This document shows positions 27,119 through 37,686 of a DNA stretch of 64,000 nt, piece after piece. Every line of letters begins with the position of its first letter. The first letter of the stretch is position 1. Below the pieces are notes generated by a model. It made no database searches, was not told the DNA's origin, and was given only the letters and a program-made list of their open reading frames with translations. The translations under genes were made by a program, and so were the position numbers. Source of the stretch: Candidatus Tectimicrobiota bacterium (lineage in GTDB: Bacteria; Tectomicrobia; Entotheonellia; Entotheonellales; Entotheonellaceae); contig BPKO01000004.1 of the NCBI GenBank assembly GCA_026005175.1, forward strand, positions 248,001-312,000, written 5' to 3'.

Positions 27119-27329
27119 CGGCCAACCCCCTCCCTTTAGCCCTCACCGGCCAGGGAGACCTTCAGGGTACTCAACGACAAGCTGCTTCACGGTTCTTCTC
27201 CTCTTCGATGGCGCCGGCAGTGGGCCAGCAGGTTATTTTCCCCTCGTTCCGCAGCGTGGGGCCTTCCCTTCACCGCGGCCGGTGATCGAACCCCTCCACT
27301 TTGCCGCTCGTGGGGGAGGCGTCGATCCC
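27119..27329. other. Gap between cas6 and the CARF-HEPN gene, with a truncated UPF0175-like start
   Basis: These 211 bases separate the csm genes from the sensor genes. On the minus strand at 27191-27144, a GTG with a GAGGAG site begins KQLVVEYPEGLPGR and stops after 15 residues. The wording resembles the N-terminus of UPF0175 antitoxins. I take it as a relic, or as a chance short ORF. No terminator hairpin is obvious, and a cas6 promoter may lie here. Confidence 0.35.
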
Positions 27330-28580
27330 TCACGCCCACAGCGCCGCAAAGCGCGGCAGTGCCGCTTCTTCGAGGCCCAGCAGCTCCATGAGCAGGGCGC
27401 GAAAGCGCCGGTAGCCGCCCTCGCCCACCGGATCCTCGCCGTGCCCCAGCGGCGACTGGTTGCGCAGGCCAAGCAGCTTCACCACCTCGTCTTGCCGCGC
27501 CATAAAGGCCTGCCCCAGGGGGTCGCCCAGGGCCGCCAGCAGGCGGTAGGCGGCCATGAGCGGCACCTTGAGCTTGCCGTCGCGGGGGTCGCGGTAGCGC
27601 TGCGCGTACTCCGCGCGCAGCGCCTCGGGCAGCTGCTCGGGCGATACGTCTTCGGTGTGAATGCCGTAGTGCTGCCGCAGGCGAAAGCGGGCAGCGCGCT
27701 CTAGAGCGCTGTAGAGGCGCGCCACGGCGTCTTCGTACTTGCCTTCGCGCTGCGCGCGGCGGTCGGCGTTGGCAATGAGGTCGGCAATGTAGGCTTCGTC
27801 CCGGCTCTCGGACCGCGTCAGCTGCTGCAAAAAGGCCAGGTTGGCTTCCATCTCCTGCACCCCCTGCCGCAGCGCCGCCCGCCCTGCCCCCTGGGCGTAG
27901 GGCTTGAGAAAGCGCAGGGCCTGCCCCAGCTTGGGCAGGGCGTCGCGGTGGCGAAAGTTGTCCCAGTCGCAATAGGCCGCCGCAGCACTGGCCAGGGCGC
28001 GCATCACTTCCTGCTCCTGCGGCTCGAGGTGGCCCTGCAGGCGCTCGAGCTCGCGCCAGGCAATTTCGTAGCGCGCGGTGTCCCAGTAAAGGCGCAAGCG
28101 CTGGCGCTCTTCTTCGGCCCACTCGCGCCAGGGGTTGTGCACACGGAGCATGCGCTCGCGCCCGCCGATGACCACCCCCACGCCGCCTTTGTCGCGCGCC
28201 ACGCCGCCAACGTAGCTGTAGCGGTGCGCGCGCCGCAGGGTGGCCAGCACCAGCGCCGCCGACATGGTCTTGGTGCCGCCGGTATAATCGACCACCAGCG
28301 TCTCTTCGCTCACCCCCCACTGCGCCAGCTTGGCCGGCAGCTGCTCGCGCAGCACGCGGTAGCAGACGCCAAGGTCCTCGGCGTCCGGCGTGACAAGGCG
28401 GTCGCTGTCGGCGTAGCGGTAAGTCAGGGCGCGGATGACGTCCTGGATCTGCGGCGCCGTTTCAGTAGAGACAAAAAAGAGCACGTAGGCCGGCTGCTGC
28501 TGGTTGAGGCTGTAAATCACCGGCTCAGGACTGCCCCCCAGCGACAGCAGCATGGCGCGGCACGTCTCGGGTTCGCTCAT
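27330..28580 (-). CDS. CARF-HEPN RNase, TIGR02710/Csm6-like
   Basis: The 416-residue protein has an N-terminal CARF domain with YVLFFVSTETAPQIQDVI and the ligand-site motif VVDYTGGTKTMSAAL. Its C-terminal helical domain ends with LRNQSPLGHG, an RX6H HEPN nuclease site at about 373-380. This matches the TIGR02710 group of Csm6/Csx1-like proteins. Cyclic oligoadenylate made by Cas10 should bind the CARF dimer and switch on RNA cleavage. It overlaps the upstream SAVED-like gene by ATGA, so both are co-translated. Ligand size is not predictable from the sequence alone. Confidence 0.87.
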   Translation of the reverse strand: MSEPETCRAMLLSLGGSPEPVIYSLNQQQPAYVLFFVSTETAPQIQDVIRALTYRYADSDRLVTPDAEDLGVCYRVLREQLPAKLAQWGVSEETLVVDYTGGTKTMSAALVLATLRRAHRYSYVGGVARDKGGVGVVIGGRERMLRVHNPWREWAEEERQRLRLYWDTARYEIAWRELERLQGHLEPQEQEVMRALASAAAAYCDWDNFRHRDALPKLGQALRFLKPYAQGAGRAALRQGVQEMEANLAFLQQLTRSESRDEAYIADLIANADRRAQREGKYEDAVARLYSALERAARFRLRQHYGIHTEDVSPEQLPEALRAEYAQRYRDPRDGKLKVPLMAAYRLLAALGDPLGQAFMARQDEVVKLLGLRNQSPLGHGEDPVGEGGYRRFRALLMELLGLEEAALPRFAALWA

Positions 28581-29098
28581 GCTTCTTCCTCCTGCCGGGC
28601 CAGCCCGGCCACGTAGCCCCCGTGCAGGGTGGTCCAGAACTCGTAGCGCCCCTGGTTGAACTGGTAGACCTTGACCGGCACCCAGTTGTCAAAGAGGGCG
28701 CCGATGGCGCAGGCCACGGCCAGGGGACAGGACAGAAAGAGATGCACCTCGCTGACCCCTTCGTCTTGCAGGCGGTTTTTGAGTCCCTGCAGCTCCAGCA
28801 GCAGCCGCGGCACTTCAGCCGGCGTCAGGCCGCGGGCGCGCTGCACTTCGTAAATGCGCATTCCCGGCCCCAGGCCGGCGCAGAAGTCTTCTACCGCCGG
28901 CCGGATGCGCGTGCCGGCCAACGACACCGCCAGCGCTGCCGGCCGCGCCGAGGTGATGCCTTCGAGCTGGCGCAGGTGCCGGCGCAGCCGCCGCGCCCGC
29001 GACAGAAAGTAGGCCGCGGTGCCCAGAAAGGGCACGGCGCTGACAATGCCCAGCAAGTCGGCCAGGTGGCCAATGTGGTCCCAGCTCAGCCAGTTCAT
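28577..29098 (-). CDS. Membrane-anchored SAVED-like domain protein, 173 aa
   Basis: An N-terminal hydrophobic helix (LADLLGIVSAVPFLGTAAYF) is followed by basic residues (RARRLRRHLR). A single Rossmann-like domain then has ALAVSLAGTRIRPAVEDF, and VSEVHLFLSCPLAVACAIGA followed by VPVKVYQFN. The strand, 'FxxxPlA.A' helix and 'V.vYqf' order matches SAVED sensor domains. SAVED domains bind cyclic oligonucleotides in CBASS and in some type III CRISPR effectors. Only about 120 residues remain after the helix, so this is a minimal, possibly half-size SAVED unit. The ATG at 29098 has a GAGAG site. I expect an inner-membrane effector or signal sink. Confidence 0.72.
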   Translation of the reverse strand: MNWLSWDHIGHLADLLGIVSAVPFLGTAAYFLSRARRLRRHLRQLEGITSARPAALAVSLAGTRIRPAVEDFCAGLGPGMRIYEVQRARGLTPAEVPRLLLELQGLKNRLQDEGVSEVHLFLSCPLAVACAIGALFDNWVPVKVYQFNQGRYEFWTTLHGGYVAGLARQEEEA

Positions 29099-29191
29099 GC
29101 CGGGTCTCTCCCTTTCGTGGCAGGCGTGACCCAAGGGGCCAATGTACCCCGCGCCGGCGGCCATGGCGAGCAAAACAGCATTGACAAACCG

Positions 29192-30305
29192 TTAATTCTC
29201 CCGCAGGTGGATGGCGGCCGGCGGCAGGCGCAGCCCGTAGCGGGTGCGGCCGTACTGGCGCCGGCTGGCAATGGTGTAAAGCTCGGCCGGCGCCAGTACG
29301 GCCTGCCGCAGGCGGCGGTTGATGACCGCAAAGTGGGTGCGCACCGTGTCGCGCGGCAAGCCGTGCTGCCACTGCCGGCGCAGGCGCGCGACGTGCCCCG
29401 AGTGCGGCCCGTACAGCGCCGCGTAGCGCTGCAGCATCTCTTCGCGGCACGCCTCGAGCTCTTCGAGCAGCACCAGGCCGTCTTCTCCGGCGCCCCGCTG
29501 CCGCAGGCAGGCAAGCTGGGCGTAGAGCACCAGCTGCAGGGGCGGCAAGGCGACGCGGTGCGGGCCCAGGTGCAGGCAGCGCTGCGGCAAGTCGACCACC
29601 AGCGGCCCCGGCACCGGCAGGGCGGCCAGCGCCTGCTGCGCCTGCGCCGTGGCGGCGTCAAAGCCAGGCACCGCTTCACCGCCCAGCACCTGGCGCAGGC
29701 GCACAAAGGGAATCTCGGCGACGTCGACGCGCACCTGGCTGGCGTCGAAGGTCCTGCCGTCGCGGGCGCGCAGCAGCTGCGGCGTGCGCGGCGGATAGTA
29801 AAAGTCGGGGTGGGGCCTCGGCCGCCTCGCTCACCAGCACGTGCAGCAAGGTGTCCTGCGGCCGGCCATAAAGCTGCAGGGCAAAGCCAAGCAGCACCGC
29901 CTGCGTCTTGCGTCCTCCGGCAATCGAGCAGTGCAGGCGGGTGGCGGGATCGGCGGCCAGCCGCGCCACCAGGGCGGCAATCTGGTCGGCTACGGCGGCG
30001 CTGTCTTCCGGGGTGCGGATGTCGTCCAGGGGCTGGCCGCGAGCGTCGCTGAGCACTTGCAGCTCAACGGCAATGGCCGCCGCCTCGAGGCCGTACTCGC
30101 GACAGAAGGCGAAAAAGCGGCCCTCTTCGGGCGCAAGCAGGTGGGTGAGCAGGCAGGCCTGGCCGCGCCGCGTAGTGAGCACGTAAACGGCCGCCGGCAC
30201 CACGGGCGGGCGGCGCACCTGCGTCAGGTAGTAGAGCGTCTCGGTGATGACCTGAGGCGTCAGCCCGGCTACCGCCACCAGGATGTCGCGCACCTCGCCA
30301 GCCAC
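29192..30305 (-). CDS. CARF protein of the NE0113/TIGR02584 family with winged-helix C-terminus (frameshifted)
   Basis: The N-terminal frame reads DILVAVAGLTPQVITETLYY, then DDIRTPEDSAAVADQI and HCSIAGGRKTQAVLL, the CARF signature of the NE0113 group. After a one-base shift near 29805 (a CCCC run) the protein continues HPDFYYPPRTPQLL, then VAEIPFVRLR. A C-terminal region follows (LHLGPHRVALPPLQLVLYAQ, INRRLRQAV, RTRYGLRLPPAAI) that looks like a winged helix. It may be a ligand-controlled transcription regulator, or a ring nuclease that degrades the second messenger. It is the first gene of the sensor group on this strand. Confidence 0.82.
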
Positions 30306-30433
30306 GTGCCTGGCCCTTCTGGCGGCGGAAAGCCGCGGCGACGTTTCCGCCGCGCTGCGACGTGTGGTCCCCGTGTACCACAGACACGGCGGGCCGTCAA
30401 GTGCGCTGCCGGCAAGGCACGGGCGGAGAGGGT

Positions 30434-30462
30434 TTGCACCGGAAAGGTGTGCATGCTATACA
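30434..30462 (+). promoter_or_regulatory. Sigma-70-like promoter of the PIN toxin-antitoxin pair
   Basis: TTGCAC and TATACA are separated by 17 bases, 35 bases before the GTG at 30497. The element lies in the divergent gap between the CARF gene and the antitoxin and points to the latter. Confidence 0.65.
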
Positions 30463-30496
30463 AGTGGAGGGGAAAGGCTAGCGGGAGGAGGTTCCG

Positions 30497-30768
30497 GTGA
30501 AGCAATCCGCGATTCTCCAATGCTTAGAGGGCCTGGAAACGCAAGCTGGCAAAGCTGCGGAAGGCACTGACGGCACAGGCCCAGACCGCCAGGAGGCCAA
30601 GTCGTTGACAAGCGGGACCTTGGTCCCCACATTGACCGCGTTTTTCAAGAGATAGGCGTCTGCGCCCAGCCGATCGGCGCCGAAAAGGTGCAGCAACTGC
30701 TAGCTTCTTACCTTAAGCCCGAGGACAACGCCTTTAGCCGGGGTATTATCGAAATGCGCGGGGAGTAA
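30497..30768 (+). pseudogene. Antitoxin of a PIN-domain pair (frame-disrupted)
   Basis: A GTG with a strong GGGAGGAGG site starts KQSAILQCLEGLETQAGK. The continuation is split among frames, and the final frame reads GPHIDRVFQEIGVCAQPIGA and ends DNAFSRGIIEMRGE. That ending is common in antitoxins placed directly before PIN toxins. At least two indels are needed to join the pieces. The TAA is one base from the GTG of the toxin gene, so the two-gene structure is clear even if the gene is damaged or the sequence imperfect. Confidence 0.6.
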
Positions 30769-30769
30769 G

Positions 30770-31290
30770 GTGACTTTCCACGTCTACTGGGATGCCAGCG
30801 CACTGGTAAAGCGCTACGCCCCAGAAAGCGGGACTCCCTTGGTCAACCGGATCTTTGCCGACATCCCCCTGGCACGCATGATGAGCCTCATCCTGGCGGT
30901 CGGCGAGGTGGTTTCCATCTTCGTCCGAAAGCGCAACGCCGGCCCTTATCCCCGAAGCGGCGTTCTCTCAAGCCCTGGCAGACTTCCGCGCTGAGGTAAT
31001 CGACTCCGAATTCCGCCTGCTTTCGGTAGAAAACTGGCTGCTCATCGACTCGCTCCCGCTTCTTGTCAGACACTCGCTTAACGCTACAGATGCCCTTGTC
31101 TTGAGCTCCGCCTTGCAAATGAAACGTTGGCTTGAAGGCATGGCGGTCCCAACTCGCCCTGGTGGCCTCGGACCGACGGCTGCTTCGGGCCGCTCAAGTC
31201 GAAGCGCTCCAGACGTTCAATCCTGAAACCGATCTGGCCTCCAAGCTCGAGCCATGGATCGGTAGTGGCACCGCTGGCAACGGCGATTAA
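30770..31290 (+). CDS. PIN-domain toxin, VapC-like (frameshifted)
   Basis: Three frame segments together make a PIN domain: VYWDASALVKRYAPESGTPL at the start, then SLNATDALVLSSALQ, then LALVASDRRLLRAAQ near the end. Each holds one of the conserved aspartates. The frame shifts near 30945 and 31145. PIN toxins cleave RNA and are held in check by the upstream antitoxin. Whether it is a pseudogene or a sequencing artefact cannot be decided, given many similar shifts in this window. It borders the CRISPR locus on the side opposite to the DUF433/DUF5615 pair. Confidence 0.75.
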
Positions 31291-31312
31291 CCGCGCGCCT
31301 TGAGGCGACTTC

Positions 31313-32014
31313 TCACTCCGGCCCCTCTTTCCCCCACGGGCCGCGGCGGGTGGGCACTTCGAGGGCCTGCGCCAGGGCTTCCAGGAAGCGGCGGCGCGGC
31401 CAGGCCTCGGCACCAAAGCGCACCAGGTGCGGCGTGTAGACCTGGCAGTCGATGAAGTGAAAGCCCCAGGCGCGCAGCCGCTCGACCAGGTGCACCAAAG
31501 CCACCTTGGAGGCGTCGGGCTGCCGGCTGAACATCGACTCGCCAAAGAAGGCCGCCCCCAGGGAAACGCCGTACAGCCCGCCCACCAGGGTATCGCCGGC
31601 CCAGGCCTCCACGCTGTGGGCAAAGCCCAGGGCGTGCAGGCGGCCATACGCCGCGGCAAGCTCGCGGGTGATCCAGGTGCCGCGCTGGCCGCGCCGCGGC
31701 ACCGTGGCGCAGGCGTCCACCACCTGGGCAAAGGCGCTGTCCCAGCGCACCGCAAAGCGCCCCTGCCGCAGTACGCGGCGCAGGCGACGGCTGACGTGCA
31801 GGGCAGCCGGCCGCAGCACCAGGCGCGGCTCGGGGCTGTACCAGGCCAGCGGCCAGCCCTCGCCCCAGGGCCAGGGGAACAGCCCCTGGGCGTAGGCGGC
31901 CAGCAGCCGGCCCGGCCGCAAGTCGCCCCCCAGGGCCACCAGGCCCTCGGCGTCGGCGGTGGCCGGATCGGGAAAGGGATAGGCGGTCACCAGCCGCCGC
32001 AGCCACGCCTCCAC
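31313..32014 (-). CDS. aat: Leucyl/phenylalanyl-tRNA-protein transferase
   Basis: The 233-residue protein contains the Aat blocks: FPDPATADAEGLVALGGDLR, YAQGLFPWPWGEGWPLAWYS, GTWITRELAAAYGRLHALG, GGLYGVSLGAAFFGESMFS and HFIDCQVYTPHL. It moves Leu or Phe from tRNA to proteins with basic N-termini, marking them for ClpAP. The start is a GTG whose first base overlaps the stop of the preceding gene. The ORF track fuses it to that gene because of an indel at about 32070. Confidence 0.94.
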   Translation of the reverse strand: MEAWLRRLVTAYPFPDPATADAEGLVALGGDLRPGRLLAAYAQGLFPWPWGEGWPLAWYSPEPRLVLRPAALHVSRRLRRVLRQGRFAVRWDSAFAQVVDACATVPRRGQRGTWITRELAAAYGRLHALGFAHSVEAWAGDTLVGGLYGVSLGAAFFGESMFSRQPDASKVALVHLVERLRAWGFHFIDCQVYTPHLVRFGAEAWPRRRFLEALAQALEVPTRRGPWGKEGPE

Positions 32015-32461
32015 TACTTGAACCCGTGCTCGGCCAGCTTCTTGCGCACTTCCTCGGCAAACTGCCGCCCCCAGGCCCTGCCCGGCAATGCGGCTTTCCT
32101 GGTTCATCAGCGGCAGCACGCTGCGCAGCTTCTGCCCCAGCGGCGACTGGTAAAAGGCAATGAGGCCCTTGACCTCGGCGTGGGTGAGGTAGCGGTCGTA
32201 AATGGGCACGATGGCCTCGGCCAAAAAGTCGTTGGCCCGCGCCTGCGTCTCCTGCAGGATCTCCTGCCATACCCAGGGCGGCACGTCTTCGTGGACGCGC
32301 CGGAAGCGCTCGATCACCTGCAGCGCCACCCGCACCCCGAGCTCCTGCGCCCCGGTGAGCGCGAGCAGCTGCTGGATGTCGGCGCGCTTGCCGGCCTCTT
32401 CGGCCCCCAGGGCCAGGGGCAGTAGCAGCCCCAGCAGCACAAACCACCTTGCGCCTCGCAT
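32014..32461 (-). CDS. DUF2059 periplasmic protein (frameshift near 3' end)
   Basis: An N-terminal signal peptide (WFVLLGLLLPLALGAEEAGK) precedes a helical domain with ADIQQLLALTGAQ, IYDRYLTHAEVKGLIAFYQS and LGQKLRSVLP, the DUF2059 pattern. The true C-terminus appears to be WGRQFAEEVRKKLAEHGFK, reached by a one-base shift near 32070. Its stop then overlaps the aat GTG. Function is unknown; the protein is probably periplasmic. Confidence 0.75.
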
Positions 32462-32608
32462 CCTTGACCCTCCTTCTCGTGCAGACGGGCTTTAGTGTAC
32501 CACACCCTTGCCCGGCGGGCGCCGCGGCGACAGCCCACCGGGAGCTGGTCCCGCGGGTGCGGCAGCTGGCCGAGCCGCCACTTTGCCGGCACGGTCTTCT
32601 AGGCGGCC

Positions 32609-34427
32609 TCAGGCCACCTCGCCGGGGTGCAGGGCGGCGTAGACGGCCCGCGCCACCGGCGCCGGCAGGCCGGGCACCGCGGTGAGGGCGTCGAGGGAGG
32701 CGGCCTGCAGGCCCTTGAGGCTGCCAAAGTGGCGCAGCAGCTGCGCCTTGCGCTTTTCGCCCAGGCCGGGAATGCCGTCGAGCAGGGAGTGGCGCAGCTG
32801 GCGGTGGCGCAGCCGGCGGTGGTAGGCCAGGGCAAAGCGGTGCGCCTCGTCGCGCAGGTGCTGCAAGAGGTGGAGCGCCGGCGCGTGGGCCGGCATGGAA
32901 ATGGCGTTCTTGCGCCCCGGCCGGTAGAAGCGGTCGACCTCGCCTTCCCGGCGCCCTTTGGCAATCGCCGCCACTTCCAGGTCGGCGATGCCCAGCTCGG
33001 CCAAGGCGCGCAGCGCCACCTGCAGCTGGCCTTTGCCGCCGTCGACGAGCAGCAAGTCGGGCAAGTCGCCTTCTTGCAGGCCGCGGCGGAAGCGCCGGCG
33101 CAGCACCTCGAGCATCATGCCGTAGTCGTTGGGCTGCGCCAGGGTGCGCACGCGGTAGCGGCGGTAGCGCGACTTGTCGGGCTCGCCGTCGGTAAAGCAC
33201 ACCAGCGAGCCCACCGCCAGGGTGCCGCCCAGGGTGGAGATGTCGCAGCACTCGATGCGCCGCGGCAGCTGCCGCAGCCCCAGGCGCCGCTGCACTTCTT
33301 CGAGGGGCCTGGCGGCGGCGCTCGCTGGGGTCGTGCTCTTTCTGGTACGTGAGGCGAGCGTTTTTCATCGCCAGCTGCACCAGGTGGTACTTGTCGCCGC
33401 GGCTGGGCACCAGCACCGCCACCGGTCGCCCCTTCTTCTCGCTGAGCAGCTCGGCCAGGGAGTCGGCTTCTTCCAGCGCACAGGGTAGCAGCACCTCGTG
33501 CGGGATGGCGGCGCCGTCGGCATAGTACTGGTTGATGAAAGAGCCCAGCACCTCTTCCACCGCCACCACCTGCTGGCGAAAGGTGTAGGCGCGGCCGCCC
33601 ACCAGCTGGCCGTGGCGCACGTTGAGGGTCTGGATCTGCACCGTAGAGCCTTCGACGTAGTAGCCAAAGGCATCCTGGTCGCGGTGCTTGAGGGAGCTGA
33701 CGTGCTGCCGGGCCATGGTGGCTTCGACCGCCTGCAGGCGGCGGTAGAGGCGCGCCGCCTCTTCAAAGCGCAGCGCTTCGGCGGCGCGGGCGATGTCGGC
33801 TTTGAGGCGGCGCACGATCTCGTCGCTGCGCCCTTGCAGGTGCAGGATCACCTGCCGCACCAGCTCGGCGTAGGCCTCTTCGGTGGTGTAGCCGGGCACG
33901 CAGGGGGCCACGCACTGGCCGATCTCGTAGTAAAGGCAGGGGCGGGTGCGGCTGTTCATGACGGCGTCGGTGCAAGAGCGGATGGGAAAGGCGCGGTAGA
34001 GGGTGCGCAGCGTCTCTTTGACCGCCTGGGTGGACGCATAAGGGCCAAAGTAAAGAGCCTTGTCCTTGCCCGGGCGGCGCACCACGGTGAGGCGCGGGAA
34101 GCGCTCGCGCGGGTCGAGGCGCAAGTGCACGTGGTTCTTGTCGTCGCGCAGGCTGATGTTGAAGCGCGGCCGGTGCTTCTTGATGAGGGTATTTTCGAGA
34201 ATCAGCGCCTCTTTTTCGGTGTCGGTGACCAGGAAGTCGATGGCCACCACGGTGGGCAGCCCCAGGCGGATGTGGAAGCGCGGGTCGCCGCTGCGCGAGT
34301 AGTACTGGCGCACCCGCGCCCGCAGGTTTTTGGCCTTGCCCACGTAGACGATGCGCCCTTGGGCGTCTTTCATCAAGTAGACGCCCGGAGCCTGCGGAAA
34401 GCGCTCGATTTGCTGGCGCAGCTCCAT
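32609..34427 (-). CDS. uvrC: Excinuclease ABC subunit C (one frameshift)
   Basis: The N-terminal GIY-YIG domain is clear (FPQAPGVYLMKDAQGRIVYV, then NLRARVRQYY). A UVR-type helix pair (ARAAEALRFEEAARLYRRLQ) is followed by the RNase H-like endonuclease domain (RRIECCDISTLGGTLAVGSL, LLLVDGGKGQL) and a terminal helix-hairpin-helix pair (GIPGLGEKRKAQLLRHFGSL). UvrC makes the dual incision in nucleotide excision repair. The frame changes near 33305. The ATG at 34427 lies 10 bases after the uvrB stop, so the two repair genes are co-transcribed. Confidence 0.93.
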
Positions 34428-34437
34428 GGCCTGCTCC

Positions 34438-36461
<2,024 letters not shown>

Positions 36462-36524
36462 GCGCCCCTCCTTGGCCACTGTGGATGAGCCTGCTATCCC
36501 CCCTCACGGCCAGCTCTGGCAAGG

Positions 36525-36536
36525 ATATGCTACAAT
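36525..36536 (+). promoter_or_regulatory. Extended -10 promoter element
   Basis: TATGCTACAAT includes the TGn extension and the hexamer TACAAT, about 55 bases before the FAH-family ATG. No good -35 hexamer is present, as expected for extended -10 promoters. It lies in the gap between divergent uvrB and this gene. Confidence 0.5.
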
Positions 36537-36591
36537 CGGCCGCGGGGAAGCAAGGGGAGTTTTTCAACATTTTACCAACAGGAGGTGCGGC

Positions 36592-37581
36592 ATGAAACTG
36601 GCTTCCTTCCAGGTGCAGACCCCGGTGGGGCGCTTCGTGCGCATCGGCAGCGTGCAGGGCGAGCGGCTCATCGACCTGAGCTCGGCGTACGTGACCTTGC
36701 TGGCGCAGCAGGGCGAGCCCCAGCCTTATCGCCTCATGGAGGCGCTGGTGCCACCCGACATGCGGCGCCTCATCGAAGGCGGCGAGCGCGCCCTGGAGGC
36801 GGCGCGCGCTGCCGAGGCCTTTGCCGGCGAGGCCCTGGCCCGCGGCCAGCTGCCCGCAGGACCGCAGGGCGAGCAGCTGGTCTTTGCCCTGAACGAGGTG
36901 CGCCTGCTTCCGCCCCTGCCCCGTCCCAACTCGCTGCGCGACTGCCTGGTTTTTGAGAAGCACATGCGCCGCGGCTACGACGCCCTGGGGCTGGAGCCAC
37001 CGCGGGCCTGGTACGAGATGCCCGTTTACTACAAAGGCAATCCCTGCACCCTCCTGGGGCACGACGAGGACCTGGTGTGGCCGGCGTATACCGAGCGCCT
37101 CGACTACGAGCTGGAGCTGGCCTGCATCATCGGCAAGGAGGGGCGCGACATCCCGCCGGAGGAAGCCGACCGCTACATTTTTGGCTTTGCCTGCCTCAAC
37201 GACTTCAGCGCCCGCGACATCCAGATGCGCGAGATGCAGTGCCGCCTGGGGCCGGCCAAAGGCAAGGACTTCGGCACCGCCCTGGGCCCTTGGATCGTCA
37301 CCCGCGATGAAATAGGCGACTACCAGAACCTGCGCATGGTGGCGCGGGTCAACGGCGAGGTCTGGTCGGAAGGCAACAGCCGCGACATGTACCACTCCTG
37401 GGCGAACATCATCGCCCACCTCTCCATGGGCGAAACCCTCTACCCGAGCGACGTGGTGGGCTCGGGCACGGTGGGGCTGGGCTGTGGCCTGGAGCTGGAC
37501 CGCTGGCTCAAGCCCGGCGACGTGGTGGAGATCGAGATCGAGAAAATCGGCGTGCTGCGCAACCGCGTGGTCAAACCCTGA
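36592..37581 (+). CDS. Fumarylacetoacetate hydrolase family protein
   Basis: The 329-residue protein begins MKLASFQVQTPVGRFVRIGS, with GGAGGTGCGGC before the ATG. The FAH-fold metal site is seen in the DYELELACIIGKEG and FACLNDFSARDIQ blocks. KGKDFGTALGPWIVTRDE and GSGTVGLGCGLELDRWLKPG complete the family pattern. Members cleave or hydrate 2-keto acids, or decarboxylate oxaloacetate. The long form with an extra N-terminal domain is typical of catabolic enzymes for aromatic or acyl-CoA-linked pathways. The substrate is unknown. Confidence 0.9.
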   Translation: MKLASFQVQTPVGRFVRIGSVQGERLIDLSSAYVTLLAQQGEPQPYRLMEALVPPDMRRLIEGGERALEAARAAEAFAGEALARGQLPAGPQGEQLVFALNEVRLLPPLPRPNSLRDCLVFEKHMRRGYDALGLEPPRAWYEMPVYYKGNPCTLLGHDEDLVWPAYTERLDYELELACIIGKEGRDIPPEEADRYIFGFACLNDFSARDIQMREMQCRLGPAKGKDFGTALGPWIVTRDEIGDYQNLRMVARVNGEVWSEGNSRDMYHSWANIIAHLSMGETLYPSDVVGSGTVGLGCGLELDRWLKPGDVVEIEIEKIGVLRNRVVKP

Positions 37582-37582
37582 G

Positions 37583-37606
37583 ACCCCACGGGGTCAGGTC
37601 TTGAAT
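37583..37606 (+). repeat. REP-like palindrome with Y1-associated motif
   Basis: Directly after the FAH stop codon, GACCCC, two bases, and GGGGTC form a hairpin that runs into the dispersed motif GGGGTCAGGTCTTGAAT (37590-37606). It may act as a terminator for the FAH gene. The same motif occurs at four other places in the window. Confidence 0.6.
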
Positions 37607-37686
37607 CGTGCCTCGCCAACTCGGCTTAACGGCCCGGTGGGGCGGACTGCAAAGGATCCTGTCTGGGCGCGCGTCTTTGAAACGGG

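Noticed and set aside
31313-32461. Fusion protein of a DUF2059 domain and Aat
   Set aside because: A one-base shift near 32070 restores a stop for DUF2059 overlapping an aat GTG, the usual separate layout.
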